36,829 nt of DNA. It comes from Sphingobacteriaceae bacterium. Lineage in GTDB: Bacteria; Bacteroidota; Bacteroidia; Sphingobacteriales; Sphingobacteriaceae. Position numbers and translations under genes: made by a program. Each line of letters begins with the position of its first letter. The stretch's first letter is position 1. The notes under the pieces are model-generated. The model did no database searches and was not told the DNA's origin. It saw only the letters and a program-made list of their open reading frames with translations. The stretch spans positions 1-36,829 of the forward strand of contig JAGIAD010000018.1 in NCBI GenBank assembly GCA_017745075.1, given 5' to 3'. Shown piece by piece: positions 1 to 8,821 of the stretch.

Positions 1-53
1 CAGGTTGCTAAGACATCATAGGGCCTTTCCCTCCGTCTTTCTGGATAAGTCAA
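1..53 (-). promoter_or_regulatory. SAM-I (S-box) riboswitch, 5' half, cut by window edge
   Basis: Read on the minus strand from 53 to 1, the sequence carries the hallmark SAM-I core: CTTATCCAGA (P1 side), then CGGAGGGAAAGGCCCTATGA, then AGCAACCTG. The P2 arms AAGAC and GTCTT pair perfectly although they differ from the usual GC-rich arms, which argues for a real structure. P3, P4, the 3' side of P1 and the expression platform lie beyond the left edge. Known role of the class: it binds S-adenosylmethionine and shuts down methionine or sulfur genes. The controlled gene is therefore outside the window on the minus strand. A TACTTTTG box at 51-58 overlaps P1 and is probably not the promoter. Confidence 0.87.
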
Positions 54-147
54 AAGTATATTAATGTCACAAATATATATAAATTCTATAGTTTTTATAG
101 TTTTTATTTTCATAAAATGATATCCCTGATTATCTGCGTGTAATACT

Positions 148-2010
148 TTAAGGTTTCAGCAATTCTAATACAGGTGCTTCTACAGATTTAATTACTTTGT
201 GCAGCGTATTATTATTCTGCTCAAAAATTACAATTTCATTCTTACCTTTTTTAAGCCAACAGCCTGGCAGGTACAGGGTTTGCTGAGGGCCGGCACTCCA
301 GTAACGTCCTATATTTATTCCGTTAATAAACACGATACCTTTACCCCAATTGCGCATATCGAGAAAAGTATCGCCAGTTTTTGTCAGAGAAAAACTTCCT
401 TCATAAAGGGCTGGCCTTCCTGCTGTTGCAGTATTTTTTGCCGAGGCTAAACTGGGCACAACGTCCATAGGCAATTTATACATATTCCAATTTCCAGTAA
501 TAGTTTGTCCGTTAATAATTACCGGAGAAATGATACCTTTTGTACTGTTGATGATTTTTGCCCCGTAATTAATCCGCCCCATATTTTCAACTACAATATC
601 CAAAACGGCATTAAAAGGAATATCGATATCACAATCATATTTTTTATAATAGCTGTTTAATTCAGCAACCTTAGTTCCGTTCACATAAACTATGGCATAA
701 TCACGTAAACCAGCCAACTCTAGTTTACCACTAATAGGCTGATTAAACTTTTTGCTGTACCAAACGTAGCCATGTCCTTGATTTAAAGCTTCAAAAGTTA
801 AAGGATTATCATCATTTACAGGTGTAATTTTACTTTTAATATCTTCCAAATCAACTGCTTTAGTTAAAATAATATCCGGAATAGCAATTACAGGAATTTT
901 TGCCGGAACGGCTGGTGTTTCTGGCTTCTTCAGTAAATCTCTGAGAGCATTGTACTTTTCAGTAGCCCAACCAGCCTCACTAATTGGTGCATCATAATCG
1001 TAACTGGTTAAATCTGGCTGGATATCATGTTTGTTATCATAATTTGCGCCTGATGTAAAACCGAAATTTGTACCGCCGTGTATCATATAATAATTAAACG
1101 ATACACCACCGTCTAAATATTTTTGTGTTTGTTTAACCACTGCTTGCGTAGAAACTTTAGGAAAAGGCTCTGCCCAATGAGCTAACCAGCCAGGATAAAA
1201 TTCTGCTACCATATAAGGTCCTTTACCCCCATTGTATTTATTCACTAATTCCTTAAGCCTGGTTACATCATCTTCACCATTTGCAGTTGGTAAGGCTCCG
1301 GGTAATGCGCCACCCTCAAAAAGCCAGCTTCCATCGGAGGTAAAAAATGGTACATTAAAGCCAACATCTTTTAACTGCTGAAATACAGCTGCACTATACT
1401 TTTTATGGTCTTCAAGCGAAATATCCTTACGTTGAGCAACATAAGATCCAAATTCATTTTCGCCCTGCACCATTATAATCGGGCCTCCGTTGGTTATTAA
1501 AAGGTGTTTAAGTTGCCCGTACAATGCCGTAAAATAAGCTTTTGTTGCAGCTAAATATTGCGGGTTATTACCACGAATAACCATACCTGGCACCTTTTGC
1601 AAAAACCATGGATAGCCGCCAAATTCCCATTCTGCACACACATAGGGGCCTGGTCTAAGGATTACAAATAAACCTTCTTCCTGAGCAGTTTTGATATATT
1701 CGGCGATATCCCGGTTACCAGTCTTAAAGTCCCAAACCCCAGGAGCAGTTTCATGGTAATTCCAAAAAACATAAGTCGCCACAGCATTTAAGCCCATTGC
1801 TTTCATCATTCTCAAACGATGGCGCCAATAAGGTTTTGGGATACGCGCATAATGCATTTCTCCACTGTAAATTTGAATCGGTTTACCGTCTAACAGAAAA
1901 TTACCACCTTCAATAGCAAAAGTGTGTTTTGGATCTGGCGATTTAGTCTGCGCTAACAGATTATTTATTAAACAGATAAATATAAACAATGGTAAAAATT
2001 TAATTTTCAT
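148..2010 (-). CDS. Secreted GH35 beta-galactosidase
   Basis: A 620-residue glycoside hydrolase family 35 enzyme that removes terminal beta-galactose from oligosaccharides. Residues 1-20 form a signal peptide ending at about LLAQ, so it is exported to the periplasm or outer membrane. The TIM barrel spans about 30-360. The acid/base motif GGPIIMVQGENEFGSY contains Glu186, and the nucleophile motif MVAEFYPGWLAHW contains Glu270. C-terminal beta-sandwich domains follow (about 400-610), typical of GH35. The length is normal. The GH89 gene lies 135 bp upstream on the same strand with no evident terminator between, so the two may be co-transcribed. No SusCD pair is directly attached. The pairing with GH89 suggests trimming of galactose- and GlcNAc-containing glycans; that is inference, and the substrate is unknown. 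Confidence 0.93.
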   Translation of the reverse strand: MKIKFLPLFIFICLINNLLAQTKSPDPKHTFAIEGGNFLLDGKPIQIYSGEMHYARIPKPYWRHRLRMMKAMGLNAVATYVFWNYHETAPGVWDFKTGNRDIAEYIKTAQEEGLFVILRPGPYVCAEWEFGGYPWFLQKVPGMVIRGNNPQYLAATKAYFTALYGQLKHLLITNGGPIIMVQGENEFGSYVAQRKDISLEDHKKYSAAVFQQLKDVGFNVPFFTSDGSWLFEGGALPGALPTANGEDDVTRLKELVNKYNGGKGPYMVAEFYPGWLAHWAEPFPKVSTQAVVKQTQKYLDGGVSFNYYMIHGGTNFGFTSGANYDNKHDIQPDLTSYDYDAPISEAGWATEKYNALRDLLKKPETPAVPAKIPVIAIPDIILTKAVDLEDIKSKITPVNDDNPLTFEALNQGHGYVWYSKKFNQPISGKLELAGLRDYAIVYVNGTKVAELNSYYKKYDCDIDIPFNAVLDIVVENMGRINYGAKIINSTKGIISPVIINGQTITGNWNMYKLPMDVVPSLASAKNTATAGRPALYEGSFSLTKTGDTFLDMRNWGKGIVFINGINIGRYWSAGPQQTLYLPGCWLKKGKNEIVIFEQNNNTLHKVIKSVEAPVLELLKP

Positions 2011-2145
2011 ATTTTGTGTTGGTCAGTAATGGTTATTTTTAGTTGATTATATGCGAACCAGCTGAAATATTATGCCCGAATTATCTCATGAACAAATCTT
2101 GCTGTTTCGTTAATAGGAATATTTATTCGTAAAGAACAAAACCGG

Positions 2146-4293
2146 TTATTCTAATATATTATCAATCAGTTTATTTAGTTCAGTAACACTAAGGGGTTTG
2201 GACTTGTAGGTATCGGCTAACTTTGTCCAGGCCACTTCCATGGCAAAATAATCGGGGGTATGGCTTTCTCCACCTTCTATCTTAGCTAATTGCTCCTTAA
2301 TAAACTGCTGCCAGCGGGCCAGGTATAAAGAGCCTAACAAACCACTCCATTCCTTATGCGCATAATCATGTAGATCTGTCTTTGGGTTATTTTCGGGTCC
2401 CCAGTAGGTGATCTGAATTTTTGCATTTCTTAAAGCCCTGTCCCGATCCTCTGGTGTTTGAGCAAAATCAATAGCCTGTTTCAGCCAGCGGTTTAAAGAA
2501 AAGTACCTGCTTGAACTCAACAATGAATCTTGTTGGAGTATCAGTTTCTGGAATACAGCACTTTCCTTTTTAAATGCAACTGCATCTTTTGCTTGTATGG
2601 CCTCAATCATTTTCTGATAACTTTTATCTCCTTTATTAGCCAACACCTGTCTCACAAAATCAATCTTATCTGTTTGATAGGTCTCTACATTTTCGTAATC
2701 ATCACCAGCAGCTACAAAAAGTTTCACCGCCTCCAGAAACAATTCCGGGTTATAATTTCTTTTCCGGGTTCCCCATGTTGAAACTGTTTTAATGGCAATT
2801 CCAGGCCTTGCACAAAAAATAGATTCTGAAGGTCCTTCCTGGTAAATTTCCGGGCTGCTGTACGCCGTTTTTAACAATAACTGCCAGGCCTGATCCATTT
2901 TCGAATTACTTTTTCCATAGCGGTAGCCCTGATAGGCTTTAATCCATTGCTTTACTGATATTGGATTTTGATGCCAGCCAAGCTCAAGCATAAAATCGAA
3001 AGCTACCGGGTTATTGTTTATCCCCTCCGGAATAATCCCTATACCTGCCAAATACTGTCCATACCCGCTCCTTTTGGCGCTGTTCACTTCATCTGAAAAG
3101 CGTTGAAGTTTCCCATATAAACCATTTTTTTCGCCAAAATTACTTACGTTACTCCAAACAAATGGGGTTCCATTATAGCCTTTTCTTTTTTCCCAGTTAT
3201 TGGTGTTTTCGCCAAATAGTTCAATTACCAATGTTTTCTTTTTATCTAAACCATTAAGTAATGCTTCGGAAGGATTCGATTGCCAACCCTGAAGTACCCA
3301 GCTACTGCCAGGGAAGTGCTGGTTCATTTTCCTTTGTATCATAGCAGCTGCCGCACTCACATCAACCCCTTTGGAATTTCCACCCTCGTGAAAAGGATCT
3401 CCTCCAAAAAAGTGAAGATCAGCGCCATAAAGCTTCTTCATTTCTGCATAATAGATATCAGCTACCTGGCTAAAGGCTGTATCAGCAGGAATTAGAAAAT
3501 CAGGGCGTGTAAAACCTCCGGCCCACTTACCCTGGTCTATCACACGTATTTTCATCTTATTTTTAAGACTTGTCGGAATCATCCCATAAAACCCTTGCAT
3601 TACAGGTTCGATCTTTAAGTCTCTCATCCGCTTAATGATCTGTTGCTCTAATTTTACCTGCTGGTTAATTACTTTCTGGCTAATCGGCCCTCCCCAACCT
3701 TCCAGGTTTCCCATTAACCACCACGCACTAAAAGCAGGATCAGCTATAAAATCGCTGATATCCTGGTGATTATAACCCATTTTTTTTAAAGTATTCTGCC
3801 AAACAGCCTCCATTCCGACAGGTGCGAGCATTAGGTTTACCCCATTCAGTGCCATCCAATCTAGTTCACGTTCCCACTCGGCCCATTTGTAATACGCCAT
3901 TGAATAGCTAATGGTACAATAATTCAGCGCATACCTGAAGCGAAATGGCGATGATATCCTCACCTTTTTATCAATTATTGGGATATTGTGAAGTGGAGAC
4001 AGATTATCTCCTAAGTGAGACATGCTCCTGTTACAGTAATACTTAAGATAATACCCCAAACCATAGGCGGCACTATTTGAATTGGAAGCAGCAATATTTA
4101 CCTTATTGCCAACTGAAGACAGTTCAAAAACATCTTCGCCTGTTTTTGCCGGAATAACACTGAAAGACAGGGATGATACAAGCCATGGTGCGCGACGCAA
4201 CGCAATTTCCCTGACTGCTGGATATGCTTCTCCGTAAACTGAAAAAGAGAAGACAATGAGTAAAATAGATAGGTTTAGTTTTATAAGTTTCAT
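2146..4293 (-). CDS. GH89 alpha-N-acetylglucosaminidase (NAGLU family)
   Basis: A 715-residue secreted enzyme of family GH89, which hydrolyses terminal alpha-linked N-acetylglucosamine (heparan sulfate, gastric-mucin-type caps). A signal peptide covers about residues 1-22. The NAGLU N-terminal domain lies at about 24-105, the catalytic barrel at about 115-450 and the helical C-terminal domain at about 455-715. Candidate catalytic glutamates by comparison with human NAGLU are Glu303 in GGDPFHEGGN and Glu423 in IPEGINNNP. The WAEWERELDWMALNGVNL segment is also typical. The length matches the family. The gene sits between an orphan ECF sigma gene upstream and GH35 downstream. Its upstream region (4384-4419) carries a box shared with the second fecR gene, suggesting ECF control (inference). 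Confidence 0.93.
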   Translation of the reverse strand: MKLIKLNLSILLIVFSFSVYGEAYPAVREIALRRAPWLVSSLSFSVIPAKTGEDVFELSSVGNKVNIAASNSNSAAYGLGYYLKYYCNRSMSHLGDNLSPLHNIPIIDKKVRISSPFRFRYALNYCTISYSMAYYKWAEWERELDWMALNGVNLMLAPVGMEAVWQNTLKKMGYNHQDISDFIADPAFSAWWLMGNLEGWGGPISQKVINQQVKLEQQIIKRMRDLKIEPVMQGFYGMIPTSLKNKMKIRVIDQGKWAGGFTRPDFLIPADTAFSQVADIYYAEMKKLYGADLHFFGGDPFHEGGNSKGVDVSAAAAMIQRKMNQHFPGSSWVLQGWQSNPSEALLNGLDKKKTLVIELFGENTNNWEKRKGYNGTPFVWSNVSNFGEKNGLYGKLQRFSDEVNSAKRSGYGQYLAGIGIIPEGINNNPVAFDFMLELGWHQNPISVKQWIKAYQGYRYGKSNSKMDQAWQLLLKTAYSSPEIYQEGPSESIFCARPGIAIKTVSTWGTRKRNYNPELFLEAVKLFVAAGDDYENVETYQTDKIDFVRQVLANKGDKSYQKMIEAIQAKDAVAFKKESAVFQKLILQQDSLLSSSRYFSLNRWLKQAIDFAQTPEDRDRALRNAKIQITYWGPENNPKTDLHDYAHKEWSGLLGSLYLARWQQFIKEQLAKIEGGESHTPDYFAMEVAWTKLADTYKSKPLSVTELNKLIDNILE

Positions 4294-4383
4294 ACTGATT
4301 TCAAAAAGTTATCGCGATTAGATCTTTACTTAAGGACTTTTAAATATTAAGCCTTTTTTTGACTCTTGTTTGGTACCTTTTTA

Positions 4384-4419
4384 TTACTATACGCTTATAA
4401 AAGAAAATGTCTATGCTAG
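4384..4419 (-). promoter_or_regulatory. Candidate ECF-sigma promoter box, copy A
   Basis: On the minus strand, AGCATAGAC (4417-4409) is followed after exactly 15 nt by CGTATAGT (4393-4386). The same two words with the same 15-nt spacing occur upstream of fecR at 28841, and the flanks also resemble each other (A-rich before, AATAAAAAGG-like after). A CGTA core is a common -10 feature of ECF promoters. The box is about 92 bp upstream of the GH89 start and 3' of the orphan sigma gene. Function is inferred from conservation only. Confidence 0.45.
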
Positions 4420-4525
4420 CTATATTATTTTTTTGAGATTACGCTAACGGGATGTCTCAGCTGCTCACCTCACCTAAAATTTTTCATTAAAGGTTTGCAT
4501 TTGAAACACAGGCCACCATTTAGTG

Positions 4526-5131
4526 CTATTTTTGAAAGATTCTGATCAGACTTATAAAAGAAACAACCAGCAGTTCTGAATCATATTTGCTTATTTCAGC
4601 CTTTAGGAATGCTGAGGCCTTTGCCATATGGTCTTTAATTGTGCCAACAGAAACACCTAACTCGTTAGCAACGAATTCGTAGCTCTTATTTTCTAACTTG
4701 ATCGAACGAAATACGACTTGCCTTTTTGGTGGTAATTTGTTTATACTTTCTTCAATGATACTGCTAAGTGCCTTATTCTGCATGAAGTCGGTTACAGGAT
4801 CGTATATTTCTGTTGTTGACATGATCAAACGGTCCATCAGCTTTTTTTCGCGCAATACCCTGCGGTAAAAATCTATAGCGGTATGTTTAGCTATGGTTAC
4901 CAGAAATGACTCAAATGAAAGATCTGAATTTATTTTGTCGCGGTTGAGCCAGACTTTCAAAAATACGTCTTGATGCAGTTCAAGAGCCACATCTGTAAGG
5001 TGAACAAGTTTTTTTAGGTTGTAGTAGACTTTTCTTTCATATTTCGAATAAAGTAAATTAAAGGCGTTCACATCACCTTTTTTAAGTGCATTCAGAAGCG
5101 CTTTCTCATTATTTGGTGATCTGACAGGCAT
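4526..5131 (-). CDS. ECF RNA polymerase sigma factor, orphan (no adjacent fecR)
   Basis: A 201-residue FecI-like sigma-70 factor of the Bacteroidota ECF type. Region 2 lies at about 10-90 (ALLNALKKGDVNAFNLLYSK, then the helix with HQDVFLKVWLNRDKI). Region 4 lies at about 130-185 (LPPKRQVVFRSIKLENKSY then the helix-turn-helix VANELGVSVGTIKDHM). No other domain is present. In this phylum such a sigma is normally followed at once by a fecR gene. Here the next gene is the GH89 glycosidase, and the only FecR without a sigma is 23 kb away at 27663-28841. A 15-nt-spaced box downstream of this gene recurs upstream of that FecR, so the two may once have been neighbours or may still form one regulatory unit. 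A nested palindrome sits in its leader (5145-5179). Confidence 0.92.
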   Translation of the reverse strand: MPVRSPNNEKALLNALKKGDVNAFNLLYSKYERKVYYNLKKLVHLTDVALELHQDVFLKVWLNRDKINSDLSFESFLVTIAKHTAIDFYRRVLREKKLMDRLIMSTTEIYDPVTDFMQNKALSSIIEESINKLPPKRQVVFRSIKLENKSYEFVANELGVSVGTIKDHMAKASAFLKAEISKYDSELLVVSFISLIRIFQK

Positions 5132-5144
5132 TTATTTATTTTCT

Positions 5145-5179
5145 TTATTCGCATAATTGCTATGCAACTATTCGAATAA
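5145..5179. promoter_or_regulatory. Nested inverted repeat in the leader of the orphan ECF sigma
   Basis: The outer arms TTATTCG (5145-5151) and CGAATAA (5173-5179) enclose a second perfect repeat, GCATA-attgc-TATGC (5151-5165). The element is 14-48 bp upstream of the sigma ATG. It could be an operator or a 5' UTR hairpin that hides the start region. The role is unknown. Confidence 0.35.
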
Positions 5180-5277
5180 ATATAATTTAAAATTATAATA
5201 CATTATTGTTCTTTTTTAAAAGTGTTGTTTAAATTTTAAAACTACAATTGATTAACAATTCTCATATAGCAAAATAA

Positions 5278-5311
5278 TCGAAAAAAACCGGAGCCATCCG
5301 GCTACCGGTTT
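5278..5311 (-). terminator. Rho-independent terminator of the first SusCD operon
   Basis: On the minus strand the stem AAACCGG-t-AGCC / GGCT-CCGGTTT (11 bp, one bulge, GGAT loop) is followed directly by a run of T. It lies about 125 bp after the metalloprotease stop codon. It is the strongest intrinsic terminator in the window. Confidence 0.8.
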
Positions 5312-5436
5312 CTCAAAATTAACTAACCTTAACCAAGATTGCTCATTTTACATAAAAGCCGAGTTCAATAAGCAATCTTAAATATGCCAGGGTTTACAAT
5401 AATTTTCTGCTATTTTACCTGCTCAATAAAATGCTA

Positions 5437-7074
5437 CTATTCATTAAAAGGTGCGATCTCTGCAATATTGGCTGCATTTCCTCCATTGTATGATGAAAGC
5501 ACAATAACCTTAAAATACCTTGCAGTTTTTTGAGACGAAAGATATACGTGTTGCGGACCAGCTATTGCTTTTAAGGTAAAAGTCCCGGCGCTCTGCCAGT
5601 TCGATCCGTCCATACTGATCTGTATTTCAATGTCCTTGCATTTCGCACCATACCTTGATTCCATTGATATCGTAAATCCGGTAAATGGTAGCGGAGCTTT
5701 CATATCGATAGCAACAAAATGGGGAGGTACTGCTACAGGGTCGCTCCACCTCGAAATCCATGAAGTTAGAAAGTTCCCGTCTATAATATTGATGGCCTTA
5801 CCATCATCGCCACTCGTTTGGTTAGAGCTAAAACCAATTACCGCCCAGGTACTGTTGTCATATTGACTTGGTTTAAGTCCAAATTCAATAACAGGGATAC
5901 CCGCATTAAACGTATAAGGAAAGATGTTTTCCGTTACATTTCCATTGTCATTTACAAGCTTAACTTTCAATTCATAGGGTATTCCATCAGTTTTATATTT
6001 AAGTTCCGAGATTGGCATTTCAACATAAAAGCTATCTGTCCCAATCGTCTTCGACTCCCAGGTTGTTGCATTATAATCCTTATTTACTCCAGTTCCTTCA
6101 TTATTTACATTTGGATCATTATAATAAAGAATACTGGTTACTTTCCCGTTTGTAGTAAATTTACCAGAAACGATTATACTTTGTTTAGCTACGTCATACT
6201 TGGCATAAATTTTCTTGATTACCGAGTTTACAGCACCATAATAAAGCTTGGTATCTGTATTAAACACCTGGTTTACATTTAGGATCGCACAATCTGCTGC
6301 AGTTAAAAAAGTTGGGCTTTTACCCAAAGTACCATTACCGGCCCACATCAGTGCCATCCCTTTTAACGGGTCATTATTTTCCGAAACTTTTTGGCAGTTA
6401 TGAGGTAGGTTTAAACCATGCCCCAATTCATGCATCATGCCACCAAACCAGACACTGAATTCGTTGCCGAGTAGATCTGATTTTCCAAGATGTTTAATAT
6501 CCAAATCCAGATAGTCTAAGGCAAAACAGCTTTTACCAATACCATAAAATGGCGGGCCAAAACTACCGCCGCCCGGAGTTCCATCGGCTTTCATAAAGTA
6601 ACTCGGGATAATAATCAGGTTGTGATCGCCTGATTTAAGTGATGGATTGGCAGAAAAATAGCTGTTAATCTCATTCATCACGTTAACTGATCCCCCATCA
6701 TATTTATAATTGTCTTTACTTTTGGCACCATTAATCACAATTAGCCTAACATCAGTTTTAGCCGCATTGGTATAAAGGCCAAAGGTCTTGTTCGGATAGC
6801 CATTAAGCGCCATTTGCTGTTTATACCAGTTTTGGCCCCACAAGAGCAATTCGCTCAACCTTTTTTGATAATTAGCCGGAGGGATAACATCTGATGGGAT
6901 AAAATAAATCACATTTAGATTGTATTTTCGGTCGGAAGTATAAGTAACAACAGTATCCTGTTGAGTAGCGGGTGGCTCTACAACGGTTTCTACAATACTT
7001 TTCTTACAAGAAACGGTAGTAAATAAAAGGGATACACACAGCCAACGGGCTATAATTTTCACCTGCTTTGTCAT
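5437..7074 (-). CDS. Lipoprotein zinc metalloprotease with C-terminal F5/8 type C domain
   Basis: Starting at the ATG at 7074 gives 545 residues with a lipoprotein signal (MTKQVKIIARWLCVSLLF, lipobox ending at Cys23). An open frame continues upstream to 7164, but that part overlaps the susD stop and lacks a signal sequence. The metzincin-like zinc site HELGHGLNLPH is at His215, Glu216, His219 and His225. The usual Gly at the eighth position is Asn222. A possible Met-turn follows (MALMWAG). The central part (about 290-385) looks like an Ig-like domain, and the last 150 residues form a discoidin/F5-8C carbohydrate-binding domain (SSNQTSGDDGKAINIIDGN). It is the last gene of the SusC-SusD operon, so a role in opening glycoproteins or glycan-coated surfaces is likely (inference). 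The exact peptidase family is not settled. Confidence 0.85.
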   Translation of the reverse strand: MTKQVKIIARWLCVSLLFTTVSCKKSIVETVVEPPATQQDTVVTYTSDRKYNLNVIYFIPSDVIPPANYQKRLSELLLWGQNWYKQQMALNGYPNKTFGLYTNAAKTDVRLIVINGAKSKDNYKYDGGSVNVMNEINSYFSANPSLKSGDHNLIIIPSYFMKADGTPGGGSFGPPFYGIGKSCFALDYLDLDIKHLGKSDLLGNEFSVWFGGMMHELGHGLNLPHNCQKVSENNDPLKGMALMWAGNGTLGKSPTFLTAADCAILNVNQVFNTDTKLYYGAVNSVIKKIYAKYDVAKQSIIVSGKFTTNGKVTSILYYNDPNVNNEGTGVNKDYNATTWESKTIGTDSFYVEMPISELKYKTDGIPYELKVKLVNDNGNVTENIFPYTFNAGIPVIEFGLKPSQYDNSTWAVIGFSSNQTSGDDGKAINIIDGNFLTSWISRWSDPVAVPPHFVAIDMKAPLPFTGFTISMESRYGAKCKDIEIQISMDGSNWQSAGTFTLKAIAGPQHVYLSSQKTARYFKVIVLSSYNGGNAANIAEIAPFNE

Positions 7075-7110
7075 GATAAATATGTTTAAATAAATATTTG
7101 TTATGAAGAG

Positions 7111-7132
7111 GGGGTGAGGATTACCCCACCCC
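7111..7132 (-). other. GC-rich stem-loop between susD and the metalloprotease gene
   Basis: GGGGTGAGG (7111-7119) and CCCCACCCC (7124-7132) form a 9-bp stem with one G-U pair and a 4-nt loop in an otherwise AT-rich gap. There is no good T-run on either side, so it looks like an RNA-stability or processing element and not a full terminator. The second SusCD locus has a stem-loop in the same place. Confidence 0.6.
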
Positions 7133-7157
7133 AATTGTTTAGAGCGAATCAAGCATT

Positions 7158-8801
7158 TTACCAACCCTCGGTCTGTTTAAAATCTGGATTTTTGCCGTTT
7201 AGCTTATCTATTTCCGATTGCGGAATAGGCATTAAATAATGTTTTGTTTTATCGAATACACGTTTTTGGGCTTCAAAATAAGTAAATGTCGTATCCGTAG
7301 CGTTGCTTGCCGAAATGGTATAATTCACCCCATATACAGGCCGGTTATCAACCACCTCAGCGATCTTCCATCTTCTCACATCCCAAAAACGGTGTCCTTC
7401 GAAGGCGAGTTCGATCCTGCGTTCGTGCCTGATTACCTCTCGCATCTCTTCTTTAGTCAATCCTGCAGGTATGTCTGGCATACCCGCCCTCCTGCGGATC
7501 GAGTTAATTGCATTGTATACATTTGCATCTGCGCCGGCCACTTCATTTTGTGCCTCGGCATAGTTCAGCATTAGTTCGGCAGTCCTGAATATTGCGAAAG
7601 ACTTGGTTACCCCTCCAGAGTTATTAGATAAATTCAGACCTTCGGTCATGTATTTCCTCCACCAATAATTGGTCCCCGGCTGCTCCGCATTATCCTTGTC
7701 ATTGGCATAAATATTAATCTTTCTGTTTTTCCAGGTTGCGCCAGGGTATAACACCGTTGTGTAAAACCTTGGGTCGCGATTTTTATAAGGATGTTTGGGA
7801 TCCCACCCAGAGGCTGCAGACTTAATGGGCAGACCATTTTTCATTTCAAAATCATCAACAAAATCCTGGATCGGTCCACAATTGTTCCATCCGCTATAAC
7901 CTAAGGGCTGCATTACCTGATCAATTCCAGAGCCTGCACCGGTTCCGATATTACGTCCCCATATACATTCGGCATTTGCATATTTCAAAAAAGCATCAGA
8001 AAATTTGGGTTCTAAATTATAACCCTGGGCCAAGGCTGCATCCAGGGCTTCTTTCGAAGCTGCCGCTGCTTTCTGCCATTTGGAAACATCGCTGTTTGGA
8101 TTAAAGAGAGTGCTGGCATAATAGAGGTCTAATCTCGATTTTATTGCCTGACAGATGGTTTTGGTAGCCCTGCCCCATAAACCTGGATCGTGTTTGGCTG
8201 GCAGATTTTGCATTGCTTCGTTTAAGTCCCTTTCAATAAAAGCCACTACTTCGGCATACTCACTCCTTTTTAGGAATACGGCATCGCCATCTGTTGCAGG
8301 CGAAAGCGGCTTATCCATAATTGGAATTTTACCCCAGCCCCTGAAAAGTACAAAGTGATAAAAAGCACGGAGCATTAAAGCTTCGCCTCTTAACCTGGTT
8401 TTTCTGTTTGGGACATTTGGATCTTCAGGAATCTTTTCAAAATTGGCAAGAAAAAGATTACAGGCCCTGATTTTGGCATATGCGTTTGTCCAATCGTCTC
8501 CTAAAGGAGAAAAATTACTTGGATTCCAGGCACCGGTGTTAAACAAAACCGCCCCGTTTGCCCAGCGCTGTTTCGATTCATCTGTCATGGCCGATGTGAC
8601 ATAAGAATCACCAGCACCATAATTCCAGGAAGGAATAGCAGAGTAGATATTATTCAAAAAGCCCTCTGCATTATCTATATTTCCAAACACCTCATTTTCA
8701 CCAATATAATCACTCGGCACCCTATCTAAAAAGCTTTTTTTACACGATGTTACGACCGAAATCAATAACATAACCAATAAAGCATAACTATATTTTTTCA
8801 T
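7158..8801 (-). CDS. SusD/RagB-family outer-membrane glycan-binding lipoprotein (locus 1)
   Basis: A 547-residue surface lipoprotein that caps the adjacent SusC channel and binds the glycan or peptide substrate. The signal peptide ends in a lipobox at Cys20 (SVVTSCKKSFLD). SusD-like N-terminal TPR helices follow (GFLNNIYSAIPSW, RGEALMLRAFYHFVLFRGWG). The C-terminal family signature is RIELAFEGHRFWDVRRWKIA at about 460, ending with YLMPIPQSEIDKLNGKNPDF. Length is typical. It starts 20 bp after the susC stop and is clearly in the same transcript. A stem-loop follows its stop codon. The substrate cannot be told from sequence. Confidence 0.96.
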   Translation of the reverse strand: MKKYSYALLVMLLISVVTSCKKSFLDRVPSDYIGENEVFGNIDNAEGFLNNIYSAIPSWNYGAGDSYVTSAMTDESKQRWANGAVLFNTGAWNPSNFSPLGDDWTNAYAKIRACNLFLANFEKIPEDPNVPNRKTRLRGEALMLRAFYHFVLFRGWGKIPIMDKPLSPATDGDAVFLKRSEYAEVVAFIERDLNEAMQNLPAKHDPGLWGRATKTICQAIKSRLDLYYASTLFNPNSDVSKWQKAAAASKEALDAALAQGYNLEPKFSDAFLKYANAECIWGRNIGTGAGSGIDQVMQPLGYSGWNNCGPIQDFVDDFEMKNGLPIKSAASGWDPKHPYKNRDPRFYTTVLYPGATWKNRKINIYANDKDNAEQPGTNYWWRKYMTEGLNLSNNSGGVTKSFAIFRTAELMLNYAEAQNEVAGADANVYNAINSIRRRAGMPDIPAGLTKEEMREVIRHERRIELAFEGHRFWDVRRWKIAEVVDNRPVYGVNYTISASNATDTTFTYFEAQKRVFDKTKHYLMPIPQSEIDKLNGKNPDFKQTEGW

Positions 8802-8821
8802 TACTTTAAATTTTAAGTCTG

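Larger units (their letters stand above)
5132..5436. other. Gene-free stretch between metalloprotease and ECF sigma
   Basis: 305 bp that are AT-rich. Next to the sigma start is a nested palindrome (5145-5179). In the middle (5160-5275) is A/T-rich sequence that probably carries the sigma promoter, but no clear TAnnTTTG box was found. At 5278-5311 is the terminator of the upstream operon. No coding signal was seen. Confidence 0.6.

Noticed and set aside
51..58. TACTTTTG match to the -7 promoter box on the minus strand
   Set aside because: It overlaps the P1 stem of the SAM riboswitch and has no -33 partner at the right distance, so it is unlikely to be the promoter.
5818..6282. 154-codon open frame antisense to the metalloprotease
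   Set aside because: Mirror frame of a well-supported gene; composition is Ile/Lys-rich as expected from an antisense reading.
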